50,293 nucleotides of DNA from Mycobacterium asiaticum. GTDB taxonomy: Bacteria; Actinomycetota; Actinomycetes; Mycobacteriales; Mycobacteriaceae. Numbering within the stretch: the first letter of the stretch is position 1; every line of letters starts with the position of its first letter. The position numbers and the translations under genes were made by a program. Below, piece by piece: positions 40,205 to 47,908 of the stretch. The stretch lies in NCBI RefSeq assembly GCF_001673365.1, contig NZ_LZLS01000143.1, positions 1-50,293 of the forward strand, in the 5' to 3' direction. The notes beneath the pieces are model-generated. The model made no database searches. It was not told where the DNA came from and saw only the letters and a list, made by a program, of their open reading frames with translations.

Positions 40205-41728
40205 TCAGGCTGGGACCACCGCACGGCTGCGCACGTCGGCAGAGTTCGTCAGTTGCAGCGCGGTGTCGACCACCGAGTCGTTGCGCAGCAGCTTCACGTC
40301 GCTGTGGTAGCTCATCGACGTCAGCCACGGCCGACCGGCGCCCTGCCGAGGCAGCAGGTCAACGGAGCGCTGCACATAGCCCGCCGCGAAGTCCAGCAGC
40401 GGCCGAGTCGCCATGTCCGGGTCGGACAGGACGGGGCGTGCGGTGTCCAAACCGTTGGCATCCATGTGGCTCAGCAGCCGGCAGAAGTGTTCGCACAACA
40501 GCCCGACCTTGAGCGTCCACGACGAGTTGGTGTATCCGATGGCGTACGCAAAGTTCGGCACGTCGGACAACATCATGCCCTTGTAGGCCACGTGGTCGGG
40601 CAGGTTGACCTGCTCGCCGTCGACCGTCAACGACATGCCGCCGAACACCTGCAGATTCAAACCCGTTGCGGTGACGATGATGTCGGCATCGATTTCGCGC
40701 CCGGACTCCAACAGGATGCCGTTCTCGGTGAAGGTGGCGATCCGGTCGGTAACCACCGAAGCGCTGCCGTTGCGGATCGCCCGGAACAGGTCGGAGTCGG
40801 GTACCGCGCACAGCCGCTGGTCCCAGGGGTTGTAGGCAGGGCTGAAATGCTCGTCGACGGGATAACCGTCGGGCAGCCGCTTGGCGTTGACGTTGCGAAT
40901 GATCTTCTTGGCAAGCGCCGGGTAGCGCTGGCAGAACTGGTACACCGCGCGCTGCTGGCCGATGTTCTTGCGACGCGCCAGCGCGTAGCCGAGCTTGTCT
41001 CCCAGCAGTTTCTTGGCCGCGTTGGCAAAGGCGTCCTTGGACGGAACCGGCATGATGTAGGTCGGCGAGCGTTGCAGCATGGTCACGTGCCCAGCACGTT
41101 CGGCAAGTGCCGGCAGCAGGGTGACCGCGGTGGCGCCGCTGCCGATCACGACGACGTTCTTGCCGGTGTAGTCCAGGTCCTCGGGCCAGTGCTGGGGATG
41201 CACGATTCGCCCGGTGAAGCGGTCGCGGCCCTCGAAGTGCGGCGTGTAGCCCTCGTCGTAGCGGTAGTACCCGCCGGCGCAGAACAACCAGTTGGCGCTG
41301 ATCTGGGTCCGGGCTCCGACGTCGGAGCGCTCGACGTCAACGATCCAGCGCGCATCGGCGCTCGACCAACTGGCGGAGTGCACCTTGTGGTGGAAGCGGA
41401 TGTTGCGGTCGATGTCGTTCTCGGCGGCCGTCTCGCGCAGGTACGCCAGGATCTTGTCAGCGGTGGCGATGGCGTGGTCGTCGCGCCACGGCTTGAATTC
41501 GTAGCCGAAAGTGTGCAGGTCGGAGTCCGATCGAATGCCCGGATAGCGGAAGAGATCCCAGGTCCCGCCGGTGGCGCCGCGTGCCTCCAGGATCGCGTAA
41601 CTGCGGCCAGGGTGCTCGCGCTGCAGGTAGTACGCGGCGCCGATGCCGGAGATGCCTGCGCCGACGATCAGGACGTCGACGTGCTCGATGCCTGCATCGA
41701 AGGGGCCGGCTACGAAGTTGCTGGACAT
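40205..41728 (-). CDS. Flavin monooxygenase, EthA-like Baeyer-Villiger type
   Basis: A 507-residue FAD- and NADPH-dependent monooxygenase from ATG at 41728 (AGGAG 8 bases upstream; the longer frame lacks a site). The FAD motif GAGISG is at 23-28, and FTGRIVHPQHWP (171-182) is the FxGxxxHxxxWP signature of Baeyer-Villiger monooxygenases. VVVIGSGATAVTLLPALAE is the NADPH-binding motif. It is very similar along its length to M. tuberculosis EthA (for example RYPGIRSDSD, YNPWDQRLC), which oxidises thioamide drugs. A paralogue of EthA is likely, not EthA itself: EthA is controlled by EthR, whereas this gene is divergent from a PucR-type regulator. The substrate is unknown. Confidence 0.9.
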   Translation of the reverse strand: MSSNFVAGPFDAGIEHVDVLIVGAGISGIGAAYYLQREHPGRSYAILEARGATGGTWDLFRYPGIRSDSDLHTFGYEFKPWRDDHAIATADKILAYLRETAAENDIDRNIRFHHKVHSASWSSADARWIVDVERSDVGARTQISANWLFCAGGYYRYDEGYTPHFEGRDRFTGRIVHPQHWPEDLDYTGKNVVVIGSGATAVTLLPALAERAGHVTMLQRSPTYIMPVPSKDAFANAAKKLLGDKLGYALARRKNIGQQRAVYQFCQRYPALAKKIIRNVNAKRLPDGYPVDEHFSPAYNPWDQRLCAVPDSDLFRAIRNGSASVVTDRIATFTENGILLESGREIDADIIVTATGLNLQVFGGMSLTVDGEQVNLPDHVAYKGMMLSDVPNFAYAIGYTNSSWTLKVGLLCEHFCRLLSHMDANGLDTARPVLSDPDMATRPLLDFAAGYVQRSVDLLPRQGAGRPWLTSMSYHSDVKLLRNDSVVDTALQLTNSADVRSRAVVPA

Positions 41729-41790
41729 GATCGGGGCTCCTGACGCGTCGGTGCGTTGTCGTGTTCCATCGTCGCGGGTCCTCGATGTCC

Positions 41791-41858
41791 CCACCAAGAT
41801 AAGATCTGACCAATAATGGTGGTCGCCTGGTGCACTTTGCACCAATATCTTACGGTGG
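41791..41858. promoter_or_regulatory. Operator-like inverted repeats between the divergent monooxygenase and regulator
   Basis: The 134-base divergent spacer holds a perfect 7-bp inverted repeat TGGTGCA-CTT-TGCACCA (41828-41844). It is flanked by a wider inverted pair, CCACCAAGAT (41791-41800) and ATCTTACGGTGG (about 41847-41858). The region is AT-rich compared with its surroundings and lies where both promoters must be. It is a plausible binding site for the regulator, which is inferred. Confidence 0.45.
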
Positions 41859-41862
41859 CTAA

Positions 41863-43071
41863 ATGTCGTGGAAGCGTCCGTCGGAGCCGGTCAGAGAGCT
41901 GATCAGGCAGTGTGCCCAGATCACCGTCAACCCGCGCGCTGAATGGCTCGAAGAACTCGATGCCGAGGTGCTCACGGCCAGCCCCGCGCTGGCTGCCGAC
42001 CCGGAACTCGCCGCCGCGGTCGGGCGCAGCAACCGGGCCAACATGTATTTCTGGTGCGCTGCCAACGTGCGCGATCCCGGGGCGCCGGTCCCGCCAAACA
42101 CTGGACCCGAGCCGATGAACATCGCACGCGAAGTGGCCCGGCGCGGACTCACCCCGTTCACACTCGACGCCTACCGCATCGGGGAGGCCGTGGCGTGGCG
42201 CCGCCTGATGGAGATCGCGTTCGAGCTGACCTCCGATGCCGCCGAACTCCACGAGTTGCTCGACGTGTGCTCACGATCGATCAGCGCTTTCATCGACGGC
42301 ACGCTGGCTGGCATCGCCGCGCAGATCGAGCAAGAGCGCGACGATCTCACCCGCGGCACCCACGCCGAGCGGCTCGAAACGATCGCACTGATTCTCGACG
42401 GCGCCCCGATCACCCGGAAGCGAGCCGAAGCCCGACTCGGTTACGCCTTGACCGGGCCGCACATCGCCGCGGTCATTTGGAGCGACGACGCAGCCGGTGA
42501 CATGGCCCGGTTGGATTCCGCCGCCGAGTCGCTGGGGCATGCCGCCGGGGTACGGCCGCTCACCGTCCTGGCCAGCACCGCCACCCGCTGGGTGTGGACC
42601 CCGACGCGGTCCATAGACGTTGCGGCGCTGCGTGATTCGATTGACGCCATGCCCGATATCCGCGTCGCGATCGGACCATGCGGTGACGGCATCGACGGAT
42701 TCCGGCGCAGTCATTTCGACGCGATCACCACTCAACAGATGTTGGCCCGCCTGCGATCACCGCAACGCGTCGCGCGCTTCGCCGATATCGAGTTGGTCGC
42801 GTTGATCACCGCCGACGCCGATCGCGCCAACGAATTCGTCCATCGCACACTCGGCGATCTCGAAGGAGCGGGACGCGAAATACAGGAGTTCGTAAGGATA
42901 TTCATCGACGAACAGTGCAACGCCTCGCGCGCCGCCGCACGCCTCTACACCCACCGCAACACGCTACTGCGACGCCTGGCCCGCGCCGAGGAATTGCTGC
43001 CCCGTCCATTAGCCGAAACGAGTGTCAACGTGGCGGTCGCGTTGGACGTGTTGCGCTGGCGCGGGCGATAG
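41863..43071 (+). CDS. PucR/CdaR-type transcriptional regulator
   Basis: A 402-residue regulator whose last 60 residues contain the PucR C-terminal helix-turn-helix (IDEQCNASRAAARLYTHRNTLLRRLARAEELL), the region used by CdaR/PucR-family activators. Residues 1-150 form an N-terminal helical domain of the family (LDAYRIGEAVAWRRLMEIA) and the middle a GGDEF-like sensor region (PHIAAVIWSDD). The start is ATG at 41863, shortly after the inverted repeats. It is divergent from the monooxygenase and presumably controls it. I do not recall a counterpart in M. tuberculosis at this position; the inducer is not known. Confidence 0.85.
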   Translation: MSWKRPSEPVRELIRQCAQITVNPRAEWLEELDAEVLTASPALAADPELAAAVGRSNRANMYFWCAANVRDPGAPVPPNTGPEPMNIAREVARRGLTPFTLDAYRIGEAVAWRRLMEIAFELTSDAAELHELLDVCSRSISAFIDGTLAGIAAQIEQERDDLTRGTHAERLETIALILDGAPITRKRAEARLGYALTGPHIAAVIWSDDAAGDMARLDSAAESLGHAAGVRPLTVLASTATRWVWTPTRSIDVAALRDSIDAMPDIRVAIGPCGDGIDGFRRSHFDAITTQQMLARLRSPQRVARFADIELVALITADADRANEFVHRTLGDLEGAGREIQEFVRIFIDEQCNASRAAARLYTHRNTLLRRLARAEELLPRPLAETSVNVAVALDVLRWRGR

Positions 43072-43085
43072 TCCGACCACCAAAG

Positions 43086-43283
43086 TCAGCCCGCTATGCC
43101 TGCGGCGGCATCGACTCCGTCGGGTTGACCGACCGTCCCGCCGCCACTGCCGGTTTGCGGTGACACTCGACTTACGCGAGCGAAGGCAACCACTCTGATC
43201 GAAGCAAGCAGGTTTCGCGCAAACTGGACGTGGAAGGCCAGCACCTGCAAGCAGATCTGCGGCACCACTAGGACAAACGACAT
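43086..43283 (-). pseudogene. Degenerate PE-family gene remnant
   Basis: A 65-codon open frame begins MSFVLVVPQ, almost the standard PE start (MSFV-L/V-x-PE), behind a strong GGAGG ribosome site 6 bases before the ATG. Only a few residues later it resumes as LAFHVQFARNLLASI, which resembles the C-terminal part of a PE domain (AFHAQFV-A-L), so most of the helical hairpin seems deleted. It then runs into Gly/Ser-rich sequence without a PGRS. M. tuberculosis carries PE_PGRS42 and PE_PGRS43 on the minus strand near this map position, so this may be what is left of one. It is probably not functional. Confidence 0.6.
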
Positions 43284-43422
43284 AAGACACCTCCGGTGCG
43301 CAACATCCTGCCTCACCAGGCCTGCACAATTGTGGAATCGGCTGGTCAACATGTCTGCCGAAAAGTTGCTTTGCGCTTGAATCCGGTCCGGCAGGGTTTC
43401 GGCGCTCAAATCGCGTCGTGCA

Positions 43423-44586
43423 GTGGGATCGCAGTGGGATGATGTCAAAGTGGCTGACGCCGAACCGAACCCAGATGACACCGGCAAGCCCATCGCGTCG
43501 GAGGGCCCGGCTGCTATGCCGGGACCGGGGCAACCCGCCGCACCTCAGGCCGGTCCGGCCCGGCCCGATCCGCCGGTCGGGACACCGCCGGTCTGGAAAA
43601 CTCACGCCGCTACCTGGGGAACTCACCTCGGCAACGGCCTGACCCACGTGGGCACGTGGCTGACCCATCTGGGCAGCTGGCTGGCCCAGCTCATCAACCG
43701 ACTCGCACGCCTTGTCGAGACAAAGCCGAGCCCGCTGCAGACACTGGCGATACTCGCCGGGCTCGCCGTGCTGAGCGTCCTCGGCGCTCTCGCCTTCCCC
43801 ACTAACGCGTTCGGGAAGGCATGCGTCATCGCATTTGTTCCCGGGCTTTGCATCGCACTTGGCATCCGCGGAACGCGCTGGTATCGCGGACAAGCGCTGA
43901 ACCAACATCTGACGCACGCGGCGCAAGCCACGCTGCAGTTGAAGCGATCGGTCCGCTACGTCGACGACCGGCTCGCAGAGGCACAACGCCACTGGGAAAG
44001 CGGCGCTAACGACAGCGCGCTCATCGAAGTCGTGCGAGCCAAGACCGCCACCGAATTGGCGTTGGGCACTGCCGAGCACGCAACGCGCCAATGGACTTCA
44101 CTAGCACCGGGATTCGACGACGAGGGGTCCCAGAGGTCCATCACCGACGGCAACATCGAAGGCAGTGTCGCGCGCGTCGAAGACCAGTACACCTTGATCA
44201 TCAACCGCGGAGCTGAGCACGGCACGAAGGCCGACATGGTGTTCGCTGTGCTGACCGAGGGCGGCGATCAAATCGTCGATCCCGAAACCGGCGCGGTGAT
44301 CGGAGAGTTGCCGACCGAAAAGCTACGCGTGAAAGTAGTCGACGTACAACCGAAATACTCCCGTGCGGTGACGTTCCGTGCCATCGCACCCGCCAAGCGC
44401 AGCCATCCCGCCCTGACCGGATCCGCCGGGACGGCTTCGGGTTTGGAAATGCCTGGGGCGTTTGACTCGCTTGACGAGTCGATCAGCAGACTGCTCGAGA
44501 ACGAGTTTGGGGAACCGATTTCGGTTCGAGAGACCACCGCCAAAATGCGGATCGACGTAGGCGATCGGGTTCGTCAAGTGCGGTAA
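43423..44586 (+). CDS. Membrane protein with a FlgT-C-like domain, function unknown
   Basis: A 387-residue protein starting at GTG 43423 (a later GTG at 43450 is an alternative; no strong ribosome site). A Pro-rich segment is followed by THxxTWGTHLGNGLTHVGTW repeats (about residues 60-90), then two hydrophobic segments (LAILAGLAVLSVLGALAF and ACVIAFVPGLCIALGI) and a helical stretch. Around residues 245-325, VARVEDQYTLIINRGAEHGT, VDPETGAVIGELPTE and VKVVDVQPKYSRAVTFRA fit the FlgT-C/CsgG-linked pattern (I-N-x-G-x-x-x-G, DPxTG-x-x-x-G, final V-x-x-x-x-S). I recognise no named mycobacterial homologue; the domain assignment is my inference. Confidence 0.7.
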   Translation: MGSQWDDVKVADAEPNPDDTGKPIASEGPAAMPGPGQPAAPQAGPARPDPPVGTPPVWKTHAATWGTHLGNGLTHVGTWLTHLGSWLAQLINRLARLVETKPSPLQTLAILAGLAVLSVLGALAFPTNAFGKACVIAFVPGLCIALGIRGTRWYRGQALNQHLTHAAQATLQLKRSVRYVDDRLAEAQRHWESGANDSALIEVVRAKTATELALGTAEHATRQWTSLAPGFDDEGSQRSITDGNIEGSVARVEDQYTLIINRGAEHGTKADMVFAVLTEGGDQIVDPETGAVIGELPTEKLRVKVVDVQPKYSRAVTFRAIAPAKRSHPALTGSAGTASGLEMPGAFDSLDESISRLLENEFGEPISVRETTAKMRIDVGDRVRQVR

Positions 44587-44590
44587 GACA

Positions 44591-44634
44591 GAGTCGTTCA
44601 CCTGGCTTCGCCGAGTCGTTCAGCTGGCTCCGCC
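44591..44634. repeat. 22-bp tandem duplication after the FlgT-C-like gene
   Basis: Two adjacent 22-base units (44591-44612, 44613-44634) differ at two bases. They overlap the last codons of the GAP-family gene on the minus strand and the spacer after the plus-strand gene. Confidence 0.6.
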
Positions 44635-45309
44635 GATACCCACCCCTAGCAGGACGCACCCGAGCACCACCAGCACCACTGCGAGCTCGAGTTCGCGGCG
44701 CGACCTGATCCAATTATTCAGCCGAGTCATCACGTTGCTGGTCGGCCCCGGCGCCAGCCAATACGCCACGAACGGGATCTCCACCGCCACGAATGCAACG
44801 ACGTTAAAAGTCAGCAGCGCCGCGACCTGCGTCAGGGCTGAAGTGCCCGACGCGAGGATTACCGCCAGTGCGGCTAAGTAGTCCACTGAGGGCAGCGCGA
44901 TCCCAAAGCCGGCCACCGCAGCCACAGACAGCGAGCGTCCGTCCATGAATCGCTGGAGCGGTCTCAGCAGCATTCCGGGAGCGGCGTCGCGGTCGGCGGA
45001 CTCCCCTCGGCGCGGCCCGCGTCCTCTGGCCATGGCGATTCTGATGATCAGCGCCGCGCCCACCAGCAACGCCGCGGCGCCGATCAGGATCTGCACCCTG
45101 GACAACGTGAGGTAAGTCGACGAACCGAGCCATTGCCGGAACACGAACAGGACGACCAGACCTACCGTCATGCCCATCGCGAATCCCCCACACAGGAACG
45201 CGAACAGCTGCAGCAGGGGTCTCGGCCGGTTGAGCATCAGCACGGTCATGCCGATCCGAAACGGCTCAAGGCTTACCGCGATGGCCATGACCAGGATGGT
45301 GATCCACAT
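44620..45309 (-). CDS. GAP-family (Sap/GAP) polytopic membrane protein
   Basis: A 229-residue membrane protein with about six transmembrane segments, a Sap/GAP-type layout (MWITILVMAIAVSLEPFRIGM, then a central cytoplasmic loop rich in Arg and a second set of helices). The family includes the M. smegmatis Gap protein, needed for export of glycopeptidolipids to the surface. The start is ATG at 45309, 20 bases after the citE stop (TAA at 45330-45332) on the same strand, so it looks like the last gene of the acyl-CoA catabolic operon. No ribosome site is visible. What it moves here is unknown. M. tuberculosis has the bkdABC genes downstream of citE instead. Confidence 0.8.
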   Translation of the reverse strand: MWITILVMAIAVSLEPFRIGMTVLMLNRPRPLLQLFAFLCGGFAMGMTVGLVVLFVFRQWLGSSTYLTLSRVQILIGAAALLVGAALIIRIAMARGRGPRRGESADRDAAPGMLLRPLQRFMDGRSLSVAAVAGFGIALPSVDYLAALAVILASGTSALTQVAALLTFNVVAFVAVEIPFVAYWLAPGPTSNVMTRLNNWIRSRRELELAVVLVVLGCVLLGVGIGGAS

Positions 45310-45329
45310 GTCAGATGTCGGCTGCCGGC

Positions 45330-46154
45330 TTACAGGTCAGGAATCGACTCCCCTGCACGACGCAGCATCGCCTCCGCGTGACGCAACACCGGAGAGTCGA
45401 CCATCTGCCCTTCGAACGCGAACACCCCGCGCTCGGATCTGGACGCGTGCAGCACCTTTCGTGCCCAGGCCAGCTTCTCGTCGTCGGGCCGATAAGCCTC
45501 GCGTACCACGGCGACCTGGCTCGGGTGGATCGCAACGGTCACGTCGAAACCAACAGTCGCGGCGTCGATCGCCTCCGCCCGCAGACCCTCGATGTCGGGG
45601 ATGTCCAAGTGCACGGCGTCCAAAGCCAGCCGCCCGTACGCCGATGCCGCCAATAGGATCTGAGAACGGACGTGACGCGCCACATCCCGGTAGGCGCCGT
45701 CGGAACGCCGGCTGGAGCTGCCGCCTAGCGTGGCGACCAAGTCCTCGGCCCCCCACATCATGCCCACGGTACGTTCCGCGGCGGCGATCTCGGCGGCGAA
45801 CAGCGCGCCACGCGGGGTCTCCACCAGTGCGATGACGTCGCGCGGCGCCAGGGCGTCCACTTCGGTGGCGGACTCGGTCTTGGGCAGCATCACCGTCGTA
45901 TACGCCGTGTCCGCCAGCGCCTCCAGATCGCGGGACTGGTCGTCGGTGCCGGCGGCGTTGATCCGCACGACGGTGCGTTGGGGGTCAAGCGGGGTATCGC
46001 GCAAAGCCTGTCGCGCCGCCGGCTTTTCCGCCGCTGCGACCCCGTCTTCGAGGTCGAGGATCACGACGTCGGCAGCCGCGGCGGCTTTCGCGAACCGCTC
46101 GGGGCGGTCGGCCGGGCAGAACAGCCAACCAGGACCGGCCTCGCGCAGGCTCAT
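45330..46154 (-). CDS. citE: CitE-like beta-hydroxyacyl-CoA lyase
   Basis: A 274-residue HpcH/HpaI-fold enzyme. The M. tuberculosis protein (Rv2498c) has been described as an (S)-citramalyl-CoA/HMG-CoA lyase that acts in both itaconate dissimilation and leucine breakdown. Metal-site residues appear in [13 protein letters not shown] and [11 protein letters not shown], and [11 protein letters not shown] is the usual family motif. It uses ATG at 46154, overlapping the stop of the upstream gene in ATGA. Last enzyme of the operon. Confidence 0.92.
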   Translation of the reverse strand: MSLREAGPGWLFCPADRPERFAKAAAAADVVILDLEDGVAAAEKPAARQALRDTPLDPQRTVVRINAAGTDDQSRDLEALADTAYTTVMLPKTESATEVDALAPRDVIALVETPRGALFAAEIAAAERTVGMMWGAEDLVATLGGSSSRRSDGAYRDVARHVRSQILLAASAYGRLALDAVHLDIPDIEGLRAEAIDAATVGFDVTVAIHPSQVAVVREAYRPDDEKLAWARKVLHASRSERGVFAFEGQMVDSPVLRHAEAMLRRAGESIPDL

Positions 46155-46738
46155 TCGAATTCCTGGCTGGGTCGCTTGAGCACCAACGTCTTACGCACCG
46201 CGCGCGCGACGACGTCCCCGTGCTGGTTGCGTCCGGTGTGCTCCAACGTCACAATCCCTTCGCCGGGACGGCTTTTCGACTCACGTTTGCCGGTGCACAC
46301 CGTCTCGGCGTAGAGGGTGTCGCCATGGAATACCGGTTTGGGGAACGACACTTCGGAGAAGCCGAGGTTGGCCACGATAGTGCCCAGCGTCAACTGCGCG
46401 ACGGACAGTCCGACCAAGGTGGATAGGGTGAACATCGAGTTCACCAACCGTTCTCCGCCGAAGCCTGGCTGCTCGGCGGCCCACGCCGCGTCGAGATGAA
46501 GCGACTGGGTATTCATCGTCATCGTGGTGAACAGCACGTTGTCGGCCTCGGTAACGGTACGGCCGGGCCGGTGCAGGTAAGTCGTACCGACCTCGTACTC
46601 CTCAAACCACAAGCCGCGCTGGACAACCCTTTTCCCGCCGTCCTTCTCGCCGAGTGTGCATTCTGCGACGCGACTCGCCGATTCAGCGTCGCCAGATTCA
46701 CTCTCGGCCGCGGGAGGCGGCTCCGAAGCCGCACTCAT
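46151..46738 (-). CDS. MaoC-like hydratase (Rv2499c type)
   Basis: A 195-residue hotdog-fold protein with the MaoC motif region ([22 protein letters not shown], then [13 protein letters not shown]). M. tuberculosis Rv2499c has been linked to the itaconate/leucine route, probably as itaconyl-CoA hydratase working with the CitE-like lyase; the enzymatic role is from that literature, not from the sequence. The first 30-40 residues are low-complexity (Ala/Glu/Ser), so the true start could be later. The ATG at 46738 overlaps the fadE19 stop in ATGA, and its own stop overlaps citE. Confidence 0.87.
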   Translation of the reverse strand: MSAASEPPPAAESESGDAESASRVAECTLGEKDGGKRVVQRGLWFEEYEVGTTYLHRPGRTVTEADNVLFTTMTMNTQSLHLDAAWAAEQPGFGGERLVNSMFTLSTLVGLSVAQLTLGTIVANLGFSEVSFPKPVFHGDTLYAETVCTGKRESKSRPGEGIVTLEHTGRNQHGDVVARAVRKTLVLKRPSQEFE

Positions 46739-47901
46739 GACAAACCCAGTGATCGCGCGATCAGCATCAGCTGTACCTCGGTGGTCCCCTCGCCGATCTC
46801 CAGGATCTTGCTGTCCCGGTAGTGACGAGCCACCGGGTACTCGTTCATGAAGCCGTATCCGCCGTGGATCTGGGTGGCGTCTCGGGCGTTGTCCATTGCC
46901 GCTTCCGAGGAGATCATCTTCGCGATCGCCGCCTCCTTCTTGAATGGCTTGCCCGCCAACATCTTTGCCGCGGCGTCATAGTAAGCGGTGCGGGCCACAT
47001 GCGCGCGGGCTTCCATCCGCGCGATCTTGAAGCTGATCGCCTGGTAAGAGGCGATCGGTTGACCGAACGACTGCCGCTCATTGGCGTATTTCACGCTCTC
47101 GTCGACGCAGCCCTGCGCCACCCCCGTCGACAACGCCGCAATCGCGATGCGGCCTTCGTCGAGGATGGACAGGAAGTTCGCGTAACCCTTGCCGCGTGCA
47201 CCCAGTAGATACTCTTCCGGGACGCGGGCGTCGTCGAAGCTCAGCGGGTGGGTGTCCGAGGCGTTCCACCCGACCTTGTTGTAGGTCGGCTCGACTATGA
47301 ATCCCGGTGTGCCGTTGGGCACGATGATCGTTGAGATCTCTTTCTTGTCGTCCCCGATGGTTCCGGTGACCGCGGTGATGGTGACCAGCGACGTGATGTC
47401 GGTGCCGGAGTTGGTGATGAATTGCTTGCTGCCGTTGATAATCCATTCGCCGCCCTCCAGGCGGGCGGTGGTGCGGGTGCCACCGGCATCGGAACCTGCA
47501 CCGGGTTCGGTGAGCCCGAATCCGGCCAGCGCGCGGCCGGCGACCAGGTCAGGCAGCCACTTTTGCTTCTGCTCCTCGCTGCCGAACCGGAAGATCGGCA
47601 TAGCGCCCAACCCCACACCGGCCTCTAGTGTGATGGCGACCGATTGGTCGACCTTGCCGAGCTCCTCGAGTGCCAGCGCCAAGGCGAAGTAGTCGCCTCC
47701 CATGCCGCCGTACTCTTCCGGAAACGGCAGTCCGAACAGCCCCATCTCGCCCATCTTGGCGACGACCTCGTACGGGAAGCTGTGCTCCTCATCGTGTTTG
47801 GCCGATACCGGGGCGACTACGGTGCGGGCGAATTCGGCGACCGTATCGCGCAGATCCTCGTATTCTTTCGGCAATGTCCCCGCGGGAATTGTTGTCGTCA
47901 T
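46735..47901 (-). CDS. fadE19: Acyl-CoA dehydrogenase FadE19 (isovaleryl-CoA type)
   Basis: A 388-residue flavin-dependent acyl-CoA dehydrogenase, probably for isovaleryl-CoA in leucine catabolism. [20 protein letters not shown] binds FAD/substrate, [14 protein letters not shown] sequence ([16 protein letters not shown]) follows, and [18 protein letters not shown] is the C-terminal signature. The start is ATG at 47901. Its stop overlaps the maoC start, and its start lies 7 bases after the accA1 stop, so the whole run accD1-accA1-fadE19-maoC-citE is one operon. Confidence 0.94.
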   Translation of the reverse strand: MTTTIPAGTLPKEYEDLRDTVAEFARTVVAPVSAKHDEEHSFPYEVVAKMGEMGLFGLPFPEEYGGMGGDYFALALALEELGKVDQSVAITLEAGVGLGAMPIFRFGSEEQKQKWLPDLVAGRALAGFGLTEPGAGSDAGGTRTTARLEGGEWIINGSKQFITNSGTDITSLVTITAVTGTIGDDKKEISTIIVPNGTPGFIVEPTYNKVGWNASDTHPLSFDDARVPEEYLLGARGKGYANFLSILDEGRIAIAALSTGVAQGCVDESVKYANERQSFGQPIASYQAISFKIARMEARAHVARTAYYDAAAKMLAGKPFKKEAAIAKMISSEAAMDNARDATQIHGGYGFMNEYPVARHYRDSKILEIGEGTTEVQLMLIARSLGLS

Positions 47902-47908
47902 GATTTCT

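Noticed and set aside
40253..41743. 496-codon plus-strand frame opposite the monooxygenase
   Set aside because: Shadow; the minus strand has a complete Baeyer-Villiger fingerprint.
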